Shown: positions 37,410-45,125 of the stretch, piece after piece
How the letters are laid out: each line of letters starts with the position of its first letter
Position numbering within the stretch: the first letter of the stretch is position 1
DNA from: Betaproteobacteria bacterium
Lineage (GTDB): Bacteria > Pseudomonadota > Gammaproteobacteria > Burkholderiales > Rhodocyclaceae
Direction: 5' to 3'
Assembly: GCA_016234745.1 (NCBI GenBank)
Contig: JACRAR010000074.1
Span: 496,001 to 560,000 of the forward strand
Length of the DNA: 64,000 bases
Translations under genes and position numbers: made by a program
Notes under the pieces: generated by a model
Databases searched by the model: none
Seen by the model: the letters and a program-made list of their open reading frames with translations, nothing else
Told to the model about the DNA's origin: nothing

Positions 37410-38582
37410 TTACTTCGTGGCCGGCGCGACGTCCGTCACGACATGGGCGCCGGCCTTCACGCCGTCGCGTTCCAGCGAGGTGACGATCCGGTCACCCGCC
37501 GTGAGACCTTCCAGCACTTCGGTGTATTCCCAATTGCTCAGCCCGGCTTTGATACTGCGTTCCGTCAACACCCCGTCGGGCTGGACCATCAGCACGCGGC
37601 CGCCTTCGAGCAAGGCTGAAGTGGGCACCCGCACTGCATCGTCGCGGACGACCAGGATGACTTCGACCTCGGCGCTATAGCCGACCAGCAGCCGGCCAGC
37701 GGCCTCCGGTTGATCGAATACGGCCTCGATATCCACGGTGCGCGACTGCTTCTCGACCGCCGAGACATAGGGTGCGACGCGCTTGACGCGGCCGGGAAAA
37801 GATTGCTTGGGCAGGGCGTCAAGCCGGATGCGCACCGGCTGCCCGGCCTGGATTTTCGGCGCATCCACCTCGTCCATCGGCGCCTTGATGTACAGGCAGG
37901 ATTCATCGATGAGGTCGATGGCAGGCGGTGTCGGCACGCCGGGCGGCGAAGGTGTCGAATACTCGCCGACTTCGCCGACGATTTTTGCCACCGTGCCGTC
38001 GAATGGCGCATACAGCACGGTGCGTCCCTGCTCGACCCGCGTGACCTTGACGCGCGCTTCGGTCTGGTTGACGTCGGCCTTGGCGGCATCGCATGCGGCG
38101 CGCCGGGCTTGCGCTTCGGCACGCGCGGATTCCTCGCGCGACCCCGAGACGAAGTGTTGCGCAAACAATGCGGCCTGGCGCTTTGCCTCACGTTCGGCAT
38201 TGGCAGCCAGGGTGCATACCTCGGTAACATGGCGCCGGGCGGTTTCCACCTGGGCCAGCGCCAGCGAGCTTTGTGCCTGCTGATCATCATTCCAGAGTTT
38301 CATCAGCAACTGGCCCTTCTTCACCTTGTCGCCTTCCTTGACGGCCAGTACTTCGATGCGCCCGCCCATAATCGGCGACAACTTGGTGCGCAAACAGGCT
38401 TCGACCGTTCCGGCACGGGTATTGGCGATGGTGGATTCGACCTTGCCACGATCGATTTCCTTGAGGACGACCGCGATCGGCTTGGGCTTGGTGGTCCACC
38501 ACCCGCCGCCGAGCAGCAGCAGAATGATGACAAAGCCAATCAGCAAACGCCGCAAGAGAGACGATGAAGTCGGAGATTTCAT
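37410..38582 (-). CDS. Periplasmic adaptor (membrane fusion) protein, MacA-like
   Basis: A 390-aa HlyD-family adaptor. It has one N-terminal membrane anchor (LLIGFVIILLLLGGGWW), a biotinyl-lipoyl half (IEVLAVKEGDKVKKGQLLMKL, about residue 75), a helical hairpin (about 100-180, rich in Ala, Glu and Arg), the second lipoyl half (GRTVLYAPFDGTVAKIVGEVGEY) and beta-barrel plus membrane-proximal domains. The C-terminus GDRIVTSLERDGVKAGAHV is usual for MacA-like proteins. First gene of the efflux operon, so its promoter should lie in the 315-base region shared with the divergent phosphorelay operon. Confidence 0.88.
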   Translation of the reverse strand: MKSPTSSSLLRRLLIGFVIILLLLGGGWWTTKPKPIAVVLKEIDRGKVESTIANTRAGTVEACLRTKLSPIMGGRIEVLAVKEGDKVKKGQLLMKLWNDDQQAQSSLALAQVETARRHVTEVCTLAANAEREAKRQAALFAQHFVSGSREESARAEAQARRAACDAAKADVNQTEARVKVTRVEQGRTVLYAPFDGTVAKIVGEVGEYSTPSPPGVPTPPAIDLIDESCLYIKAPMDEVDAPKIQAGQPVRIRLDALPKQSFPGRVKRVAPYVSAVEKQSRTVDIEAVFDQPEAAGRLLVGYSAEVEVILVVRDDAVRVPTSALLEGGRVLMVQPDGVLTERSIKAGLSNWEYTEVLEGLTAGDRIVTSLERDGVKAGAHVVTDVAPATK

Positions 38583-38897
38583 GTGAATTGCCCGGAATGA
38601 TCAAATCCAATGGGGTCAAGCGCAGCCATTCTACCCGTCTGAAATTCGCTCGCGGCGGATGTATTGCCTTGAGCTGGCCGCTCGCGTTCCTTTCGAAGCA
38701 AGCACAGGGGCGGCATGTGAGCTATGTGCGCTAACGCCCAGACAACCGCCAACCGGCATTCCATACTGAAATATGGATGGAGGTTGCCGATATCGTCACA
38801 GGTGATTGCCAGTTTCCACACGAAACGCGAGATAGCTGCTTGCTCCGATGCCTGGAACGGTAAGGTTTCGTTCCACGCCAAATGGTGATGATGAAGA
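38583..38897. promoter_or_regulatory. Divergent intergenic region between the efflux and phosphorelay operons
   Basis: 315 bases without a gene. It should contain promoters in both directions, but I see no box pair strong enough to name. The most definite element is a perfect 7-bp inverted repeat, TGGAACG (38853-38859) and CGTTCCA (38869-38875), 9 bases apart and 22 bases before the receiver-gene ATG. It could be an operator or leader hairpin. There is no T-run after it. Confidence 0.4.
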
Positions 38898-39317
38898 ATG
38901 GATCAGAAACGCAAAGCCAGAGTATTGATTGCGGAAGATGAGACGCATATCCGCAGCCTGATCGCCCTGATCATTACCTCTCTTGGCGCGGAGGTGGTCG
39001 CCGAGGCTGCGGACGGGGAGCAGGCGCTGAGCTTGTATAAACTGCATCGGCCGGACATGGTCATTCTCGACATCAACATGCCCAAGCTCGATGGCATCGC
39101 CGTCTTGAAGCAGATCATGGCGATCAACCCGCGCGCCCTGGTCGTGATGCTGACTTCGCTGAATGCGCTCGATGTGGTCAAGGAGTGCATCGACAACGGT
39201 GCGTGGAACTACATTCTGAAGAACACCACCGCCGAGGAGTTGCACATGGCGATCAGTGCAACCTGGAGCGAATATATGGCGGAAATCAAGGCAGCCAGGG
39301 AAGTTGCGCCATCATGA
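38898..39317 (+). CDS. Single-domain response regulator (CheY-like)
   Basis: A 139-aa stand-alone receiver domain with no output domain. The acidic pair is in LIAEDETHIRS, the phospho-acceptor Asp in MVILDINMPKLDG (about residue 58), the Thr/Ser switch in VVMLTSLNALD and the conserved Lys in NYILKNTTAEELH. The C-terminal 20 residues extend beyond a receiver. The stop overlaps the next start (ATGA), making it the first gene of a six-gene operon. It probably passes phosphate to or from the Hpt protein or acts directly on a partner such as the ATPase; that is inference. Confidence 0.88.
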   Translation: MDQKRKARVLIAEDETHIRSLIALIITSLGAEVVAEAADGEQALSLYKLHRPDMVILDINMPKLDGIAVLKQIMAINPRALVVMLTSLNALDVVKECIDNGAWNYILKNTTAEELHMAISATWSEYMAEIKAAREVAPS

Positions 39318-39628
39318 CCTGCGATCATGGCAACCCGGCTGGATATGCCTTCTGCGGGACTTGCGGCGGAGCCTTGGCGCACGTCCGTTGCCGCTGCGGA
39401 TTTGTCGCGGCGAGCGGAGATGTCTTCTGCGGCCGCTGCGGGACAAGCCTGACGAAGGCCGCGGCGGCGGATGGACAAGCGCTCGTCGCTGCCGATCATC
39501 GCTTCAATCTTGTGCGCCTGGGCAAGCAGGCGGCGCAGGAAAAGCACTTCCTGGAATCGACGCATAAGGTGCGCGTGACGCAGGATGACATTCGCAAACT
39601 GCTGACCAAGCGCAGAAGGAAATTCTGA
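39314..39628 (+). CDS. Small double zinc-ribbon protein
   Basis: A 104-aa protein starting at ATG 39314, overlapping the receiver gene by 4 bases. Two Cys clusters lie in the first 45 residues: the first has C3, H5, C14 and C17 (AFCGTCGG), the second CRCG with FCGRCGTSL. This resembles the double zinc-ribbon fold, with one His or missing Cys in the first ribbon. The C-terminal half is basic and helical (HKVRVTQDDIRKLLTKRRRKF). It ends 2 bases before the ATPase gene. I do not know its function; position suggests a partner or adaptor of the ATPase or receiver. Confidence 0.65.
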   Translation: MTCDHGNPAGYAFCGTCGGALAHVRCRCGFVAASGDVFCGRCGTSLTKAAAADGQALVAADHRFNLVRLGKQAAQEKHFLESTHKVRVTQDDIRKLLTKRRRKF

Positions 39629-39630
39629 TC

Positions 39631-41331
39631 ATGGAACTGACTGAAACGCTGATCGCGGCATTTCAGGAAAAGGCGCACATTCCGCCCGTGCCGCTTGCCG
39701 GCATGATCCGTGCAGCGAAAGGCGATGCGGTCGAGTTTGCGCAGTTTGTCATTCAGGACGGGTATCTGGACCGCGATGCGGCGGGCGAGTTGTTGGCCGG
39801 GCAGATGAACCGCACTTACGTCAACCTGAGCAAGACGCTGTTCCAGGAAGAGATAGTCTCGCTGCTGACAGGCGAGATTGCCGCGCACTACCACGCCATC
39901 CCGATTTACCAGTTGGGCAAGGTGGTGACGGTGGGGATGGTGTCGCCCAATGACCAGCAGATTGTGCAGGCGCTGGAAAATCTACTGATGAGGCCGCTTA
40001 GCCCGGTCTTTTGCTTCAAGGATGAGGTCGACTCGGCGATCAAGGTCAATTATCAATCTGCCCATCATGTCGATGACCTGGTAACCAGTTTCGACCTGAA
40101 GATTTTTCAAGGCGGACCGCTGAGCGAGGCTGCGCTGGTCAAGTTGCTCGACTCCAAGCCGATGGTCGAACTCGGCGATTCGATCATCCTGCTGGCCTTG
40201 AAGGAGCGCGCCTCGGATATCCACATCGAGCCGAAGAAGAACGAGGTGGTGGTGCGCTTCCGCATCGACGGCGTGCTGGTGGACCGGCTGTTCCTGCCGG
40301 CGGAGCTGGGATTGCCGCTCGCCTCGCGCTACAAGATAAGTTCCGAGATGGACATCACGGAGCGCCGCAAGCCGCAGGACGGCAGACTCAGCTTCACCCT
40401 GCCGATGAAGACCCTGGACCTGCGCGTCTCCTCCCTGCCGGTGATGTACGGCGAAAAAGTGGTGATGCGCATTCTGGGTTCGCTATATACCAGCGCCATC
40501 CTGAATCTGGACAAGCTGGATCTTTCTCCCGAGGTGTTGCGCCTGTTCAAGTCGTCCCTGAGGCATCTGCAAGGCATCCTGTTCGTGACCGGCCCCACCG
40601 GCTCGGGCAAGAGCACCACGCTGTATGCGGCGCTGAACTTCTTCAATACGCGCGACATCAACATCATCACCATCGAAGACCCGATCGAATACGATGTGCC
40701 GACCCTGAACCAGGTGATGGTCAACGACAAGGTGGGGCGCGGCTTCAAGGAAGTATTGCGTTCCGTGCTGCGCCAGGATCCGGATGCCATCCTGGTGGGC
40801 GAAATCCGCGACACCGAAACCGCGCGCATCGCCACCCAGGCGGCATTGACCGGCCACCTGGTGCTGACCACGCTGCACACCAACGATGCGATCCAGGCGA
40901 CCACGCGCCTGATGGAAATGGGCGTGGAACGCTTCATTGTGGCGCCGGCCATCATCGGGGTGCTGGGACAGCGTCTGGTGAAGAGGCTGTGCGAATACTG
41001 CAAGACCGAGCACCACCCCGATCCCGAGGAGTTGCGCCAGTATTTCTACTGGAGCGAGGACGCCGAATTGCCGGCTTTCTATCGGGGAACAGGCTGCGAG
41101 CATTGCGGCGGAACAGGGTACGCCGGACGTGTCGGCATCCATGAGTTCCTGAAAATCACGCCGCAGATTCGCGAAGCGATCCTGCGCGAACGCAATTACG
41201 CCGAGATTTTGGATCTTGCGGTGCAGCAGGGATTCCACAATCTGCGTTACGACGGCTTCAAGAAAGCGTTGCGCGGGATGACTTCACTGGAAGAAGTCAT
41301 ACGCGCCACCGCTTCGCTGGAAGATGATTGA
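39631..41331 (+). CDS. GspE/PilB-family secretion or pilus-assembly ATPase
   Basis: A 566-aa type II secretion / type IV pilus ATPase. N-terminal MshEN-like domain (FVIQDGYLDRDAAGELLAGQ, about residues 35-60), N2 domain with ALKERASDIHIEPKKNEVVVRFRIDG (about 190), Walker A GPTGSGKSTTLYAAL (about 325), the Asp box IITIEDPIEYD, Walker B RQDPDAILVGEIRD and the His box TGHLVLTTLHTND. A C-terminal C4 zinc site is formed by CEYC and CEHC. All catalytic elements are intact. It is not beside pilC/pilD or gsp genes but within a phosphorelay operon, which is unusual. The Arg that opens the c-di-GMP-binding MshEN motif appears replaced by Glu, so nucleotide binding is doubtful. Confidence 0.85.
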   Translation: MELTETLIAAFQEKAHIPPVPLAGMIRAAKGDAVEFAQFVIQDGYLDRDAAGELLAGQMNRTYVNLSKTLFQEEIVSLLTGEIAAHYHAIPIYQLGKVVTVGMVSPNDQQIVQALENLLMRPLSPVFCFKDEVDSAIKVNYQSAHHVDDLVTSFDLKIFQGGPLSEAALVKLLDSKPMVELGDSIILLALKERASDIHIEPKKNEVVVRFRIDGVLVDRLFLPAELGLPLASRYKISSEMDITERRKPQDGRLSFTLPMKTLDLRVSSLPVMYGEKVVMRILGSLYTSAILNLDKLDLSPEVLRLFKSSLRHLQGILFVTGPTGSGKSTTLYAALNFFNTRDINIITIEDPIEYDVPTLNQVMVNDKVGRGFKEVLRSVLRQDPDAILVGEIRDTETARIATQAALTGHLVLTTLHTNDAIQATTRLMEMGVERFIVAPAIIGVLGQRLVKRLCEYCKTEHHPDPEELRQYFYWSEDAELPAFYRGTGCEHCGGTGYAGRVGIHEFLKITPQIREAILRERNYAEILDLAVQQGFHNLRYDGFKKALRGMTSLEEVIRATASLEDD

Positions 41332-44300
41332 CCGCAGTAAGCATGGGCAGCAGGCCTGGTCGATTGACTTGAACAGGCCGCGGATGATCGGAGGCACTTT
41401 GAATAATTGGCAACGCTTGATCGACCGTCGCAATCGTCCCGCCTGGGTGGTTTTTCTGATCTTCCTCTCGCTGACCCTGATCGCCTGGGACGGCCAGCAC
41501 AGGCTGGCCGTGAGAAGCGCCGCGCAGGAATTTGAGTTGCATGTCCGCGATGTGATCGGTTCCATCGAGGAACGGCTGCGCCAGCATGAGCAGATTCTGC
41601 TTGGCGCCGAGGGTTTGCTCGTTGCCAGCGAATCGGTGACTCGTGCGGAATGGCGCACCTACGTCGAGCGCTTGCATCTCAAGGAAAACTATTCGGGAAT
41701 CCAGGGTGTCGGCTTCGTCCAGATTATCCGCCCTGCAGATCTGCAAGCGCATATTGCCGCGCTGCGCGCTGAAGGATTTCCGGACTATACGGTTCACCCG
41801 CCCGGCGACCGATCGCTCTATACATCGACTATCTATCTGGAACCCTTTTCCGGACGCAATCTGGCGGCTTTCGGTTATGACATGATGTCGGAAGCCACCC
41901 GCGCCAAAGCCATGCGTATGGCGGCGGAAAGCGGCAAGACCACCATCTCGGGAAAAGTGAAGCTGGTGCAAGAGACCCATGGCAAGGAACAAGCCGGTTT
42001 TCTGATGTACCTGCCGGTCTATCGCGAGCATCGGGCACTGACAACGCCGGAAGAAGGCTGGCAGGCCTTGCAAGGCTTCGTGTACAGCCCCTACCGTGTC
42101 GATGACCTGATGGCAGGCATCCTGGGCAAGCGGATTCTCATGCTGGATTTTGTCATTTTTGACGGTGAAGGGGAAACGGACGGGGCGCGCATGTTTGTGT
42201 CGGCGGATGAACGAGCCGACGGAACGCATGCGGCCACACCGAAAATGAGCACGATGCGCAGTATTCAGGCCTATGGGCATACCTGGACAGTGCGCCTGCA
42301 GAGCCGCCCCGAATTCGATGCAAGCTTTCAGTCTCCGCTGGACGCAGTCATCCCGGCGCTGGGTGGGGGCATCAGTGTGCTGCTGTTTGTTCTGGTGTCG
42401 TTCCTGATCTCCCGGCGCGAACGGGCCGAAGAGATGGCGGCGCAGATGACCATGGACATCCGGGCTAACGAGGAAAAACTCCGCCAGAGCGAGATGCGTA
42501 TCCACGCTATCGTGGATGGCGCGGATCATTTGATTATTTCCACCAATACCGAAGGCGTCATCGAGTTATTCAATCGCGCGGCAGAGCGTTATCTGGGTTA
42601 TCGTGCCGAAGAAGTCATTGGCAAATCAGCTCTGTCGCTGTTTCTTGACCCTGATGAGGTATTTCGCCGATCGCAGGAGATGGCTACAGAGGGTATGTCT
42701 GTCGAGCCGGGCATCGAGGTGTTCACCGCACGCGCCCGGAAAGATGCGGCCGGCGATACTCATGAATGGACATACATCCGCAAGGATGGCAGCCGTTTCC
42801 CGGTATCGCTGACGGTGACGGCTTTGCGCGATGGGAATGGCGAGATCAGCGCCTTTCTTGGAATTGCCACGGATATTACCGAGCGCAAAAAAATCGAGCG
42901 CATGAAAACCGAATTTATTTCCACGGTCAGCCATGAGCTACGCACGCCGCTGACTTCGATTCGCGGGGCACTGGCCCTGGTTGCCGGGGGCGTGGTGGGA
43001 GAACTGCCGGCGGCAGTCAAGCCGCTGGTCGAGATTGCGCATAAGAACAGCGAACGCTTGATCCTGTTGGTCAACGATCTTCTCGACATGGAAAAAATCG
43101 AGGCGGGCAAGATGGAGTTCAATGCCAGTCCGCTCAAGCTCATGCCGTTGTTGAATCAGGCGCTGGACGGCAATCGCGCCTATGCCGAGCAGTACCAGGT
43201 CAATTATGCGGTGGAAAGTGATCTGCCCGAGGCAATGGTCAGTGTGGATGCCAACCGGATGATGCAGGTATTGGCCAATCTGCTTTCGAATGCCGCCAAG
43301 TATTCTCCCGCAGGCGGCAAGGTATTGGTTGCAGTTGAACGTATGGGTAAGCGTATTCGTGTCGCAGTAAAGGACAATGGCCCGGGCATCCCGGATGAAT
43401 TCAAGGCGCGCGTGTTCCAGAAATTTGCCCAGGCCGATTCTTCCGATACACGTAATAAAGGTGGGACCGGCCTCGGCCTGTCCATTACCAAGGCGATTGT
43501 CGAACATATGGGTGGTCGCATCTGGTTCGATTCCCAGCCAAATCTGCAGACTACGTTTTATGTTGAGTTTCCCGAATGGGTAGAAAGAAAACTTCCCGAG
43601 ATCGGTCATGGTATTGAAGGCGCCACGCATCGAGTGCTGGTGTGTGAAGATAACCGCGATACTGCAACTGTTTTGCGCATGATGCTGGAGCAGGCGGGTT
43701 ATGCCGTGGACATCGCTTACGATGCGAATCAGGCCAAGCAGTTGCTGGCGCAGGGAGGCTATGCGACGATGACGTTGGATCTTGCCTTGCCGGGGCAGAG
43801 TGGCATTTCGCTGATCCGTGAGTTGCACGGACATGAGGCCACCGCCATGCTGCCGATTCTGGTAGTTTCCGCCAGGGCCGCCGAGGGCAAGCAAGAGCTG
43901 AATGGGGAAGAGTTCGGTATCATCGAATGGATCGATAAACCGGTCAATCAGGATCGCTTGCTGGCCGTGATCAACGGAGTGGTAGGAAGATCAGGGCAGG
44001 CGCGCGCCAAAGTCTTGCATGTCGAGGATGATGCGGATATTTTCCATGTGATGCATGAAGTGGCGGGCGAAGTGGCGGATACGGTGCATGCCGCAAACTT
44101 GGCTGAGGCCAGGCAAATGCTAGCCCAGTGCCGTTATGACCTGGTGATTCTCGACCTGGACTTGCCGGATGGTTCGGGTAAGGAATTGCTGCCGCTGCTG
44201 AAGGGCGCTTCGCCCCCCATCCCGGTCATGGTGTTCTCCGTGTATGAAATTGGTCTGGAAGACGCAAAAGAGGTGGATGCGGCGCTGGTCAAGTCGCGCA

Positions 44301-44353
44301 CCGATAATGCGGAGTTGCTGGCAACCATAAAACGATTGATCGGGGTTGAATGA
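41324..44353 (+). CDS. Hybrid sensor histidine kinase: CHASE-PAS-HisKA-HATPase-REC-REC
   Basis: A 1009-aa membrane kinase that overlaps the ATPase gene by 8 bases. In order: membrane helix (about residues 40-57), periplasmic CHASE ligand-sensing domain (about 75-300, with IQGVGFVQIIRPADL and LYTSTIYLEPF), second helix (about 343-365), PAS/PAC (about 390-520), HisKA with VSHELRTPLTSIRGAL (about 535) and HATPase_c (NLLSNAAKYSP, DNGPGIP, GGTGLGLSITKAIVEHMGG). Two receiver domains follow: TLDLALPGQSG (REC1) and VILDLDLPDGSGKEL (REC2). CHASE ligands in other bacteria are small molecules; the ligand here is unknown. Two C-terminal receivers plus the separate Hpt fit a multistep phosphorelay. Confidence 0.9.
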   Translation: MIDRSKHGQQAWSIDLNRPRMIGGTLNNWQRLIDRRNRPAWVVFLIFLSLTLIAWDGQHRLAVRSAAQEFELHVRDVIGSIEERLRQHEQILLGAEGLLVASESVTRAEWRTYVERLHLKENYSGIQGVGFVQIIRPADLQAHIAALRAEGFPDYTVHPPGDRSLYTSTIYLEPFSGRNLAAFGYDMMSEATRAKAMRMAAESGKTTISGKVKLVQETHGKEQAGFLMYLPVYREHRALTTPEEGWQALQGFVYSPYRVDDLMAGILGKRILMLDFVIFDGEGETDGARMFVSADERADGTHAATPKMSTMRSIQAYGHTWTVRLQSRPEFDASFQSPLDAVIPALGGGISVLLFVLVSFLISRRERAEEMAAQMTMDIRANEEKLRQSEMRIHAIVDGADHLIISTNTEGVIELFNRAAERYLGYRAEEVIGKSALSLFLDPDEVFRRSQEMATEGMSVEPGIEVFTARARKDAAGDTHEWTYIRKDGSRFPVSLTVTALRDGNGEISAFLGIATDITERKKIERMKTEFISTVSHELRTPLTSIRGALALVAGGVVGELPAAVKPLVEIAHKNSERLILLVNDLLDMEKIEAGKMEFNASPLKLMPLLNQALDGNRAYAEQYQVNYAVESDLPEAMVSVDANRMMQVLANLLSNAAKYSPAGGKVLVAVERMGKRIRVAVKDNGPGIPDEFKARVFQKFAQADSSDTRNKGGTGLGLSITKAIVEHMGGRIWFDSQPNLQTTFYVEFPEWVERKLPEIGHGIEGATHRVLVCEDNRDTATVLRMMLEQAGYAVDIAYDANQAKQLLAQGGYATMTLDLALPGQSGISLIRELHGHEATAMLPILVVSARAAEGKQELNGEEFGIIEWIDKPVNQDRLLAVINGVVGRSGQARAKVLHVEDDADIFHVMHEVAGEVADTVHAANLAEARQMLAQCRYDLVILDLDLPDGSGKELLPLLKGASPPIPVMVFSVYEIGLEDAKEVDAALVKSRTDNAELLATIKRLIGVE

Positions 44354-44354
44354 C

Positions 44355-44744
44355 ATGCCAAACAAGTTGACGCGCATTTTGTATGTGGAGGACGAGCCGG
44401 ATATCCGGACGATAGCCAAGCTCGCGCTGGAAACGCTGGGCGGGTTTACCGTGGCGCTATGCAGTTCGGGTGATGAGGCGCTGCAACAGGCGCCTGCTTT
44501 TCAACCCCAACTGATTTTGCTGGATGTGATGATGCCGGGCAAAGATGGGCCTAGCACGCTCAAAATGCTGCGTGCGCTGCCGCAGTTTGCCGACACGCCG
44601 GTAATTTTCATGACCGCCAAAGTCCAGCCGGGGGAAATCGCCGGCTACAAGGCGATCGGTGCGATCGATGTCATTCCCAAGCCTTTCGACCCGATGACCT
44701 TATCCGGCCAGGTGCAGGAGATCTGGAGCCGTTGCCATGACTGA
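44355..44744 (+). CDS. Response regulator receiver protein (CheY-like)
   Basis: A 129-aa single receiver domain. ATG 44355 is one base after the kinase stop; a TTG at 44346 would add three residues. Acidic pair in LYVEDEPDIRT, phospho-acceptor Asp in LILLDVMMPGKDGP (about residue 54), Thr in VIFMTAKVQPGE and Lys in DVIPKPFDP. No output domain. It overlaps the Hpt gene by 8 bases, so receiver and phosphotransferase are probably made together and may form the last step of the relay. Confidence 0.9.
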   Translation: MPNKLTRILYVEDEPDIRTIAKLALETLGGFTVALCSSGDEALQQAPAFQPQLILLDVMMPGKDGPSTLKMLRALPQFADTPVIFMTAKVQPGEIAGYKAIGAIDVIPKPFDPMTLSGQVQEIWSRCHD

Positions 44745-45072
44745 CCTGGCAGACTTCGAAGCCAAGCTAAAACTCCTGAACGCTGCCTACATCGCGGATT
44801 TGCCGGACAGGCTCCAGCAGATCGAGCAGGAATGGGGCCAGTGGCCGCTTGACGCGTGGGATGATGAGAGGTTTCAAACCTTGCACCGCATGGTGCATAG
44901 TCTGACCGGATCAGGCAAGACGTTCGGCTTTGCCTTGCTCAGCGAAGTGGCGCGCACCTTGGAGGAATATCTTAAGTCTCTCGCACAGGCGAAATCGGTG
45001 CCGGGAGAAGAACAGCGTAAACGCATCAAAATTCTCCTGGAGAATCTCCATCAGGCAATCAGGCAGGGCTGA
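44737..45072 (+). CDS. Hpt (histidine phosphotransfer) domain protein
   Basis: A 111-aa helical protein. The active-site region LHRMVHSLTGSGKTFGFALL (about residues 48-67) matches the Hpt pattern H..HxLxGSGxxFG, with His about 52 as the phosphate carrier. The rest is a four-helix bundle length, ending in KILLENLHQAIRQG. It completes the operon: hybrid kinase (His to Asp), Hpt (His) and free receivers (Asp). A 53-base gap follows before the Atm1-type gene, so the operon likely ends here. Confidence 0.85.
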   Translation: MTDLADFEAKLKLLNAAYIADLPDRLQQIEQEWGQWPLDAWDDERFQTLHRMVHSLTGSGKTFGFALLSEVARTLEEYLKSLAQAKSVPGEEQRKRIKILLENLHQAIRQG

Positions 45073-45091
45073 CCTCGATCGGTAAGCGTCA

Positions 45092-45119
45092 CTGAGAACG
45101 CTGTCCGCCCTGCTAGAAT
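45092..45119 (+). promoter_or_regulatory. Promoter candidate of the Atm1-type ABC transporter
   Basis: CTGAGA (45092-45097), 16 bp, TAGAAT (45114-45119). The -10 matches five of six positions and ends only 6 bases before the ATG at 45126; no Shine-Dalgarno lies between. Confidence 0.38.
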
Positions 45120-45125
45120 TCAGCC

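Noticed and set aside
38583-38897. A small gene in the 315-base gap
   Set aside because: The only frame (minus strand, to 38881) has no ribosome site or recognisable sequence and would overlap the leader of the receiver gene.
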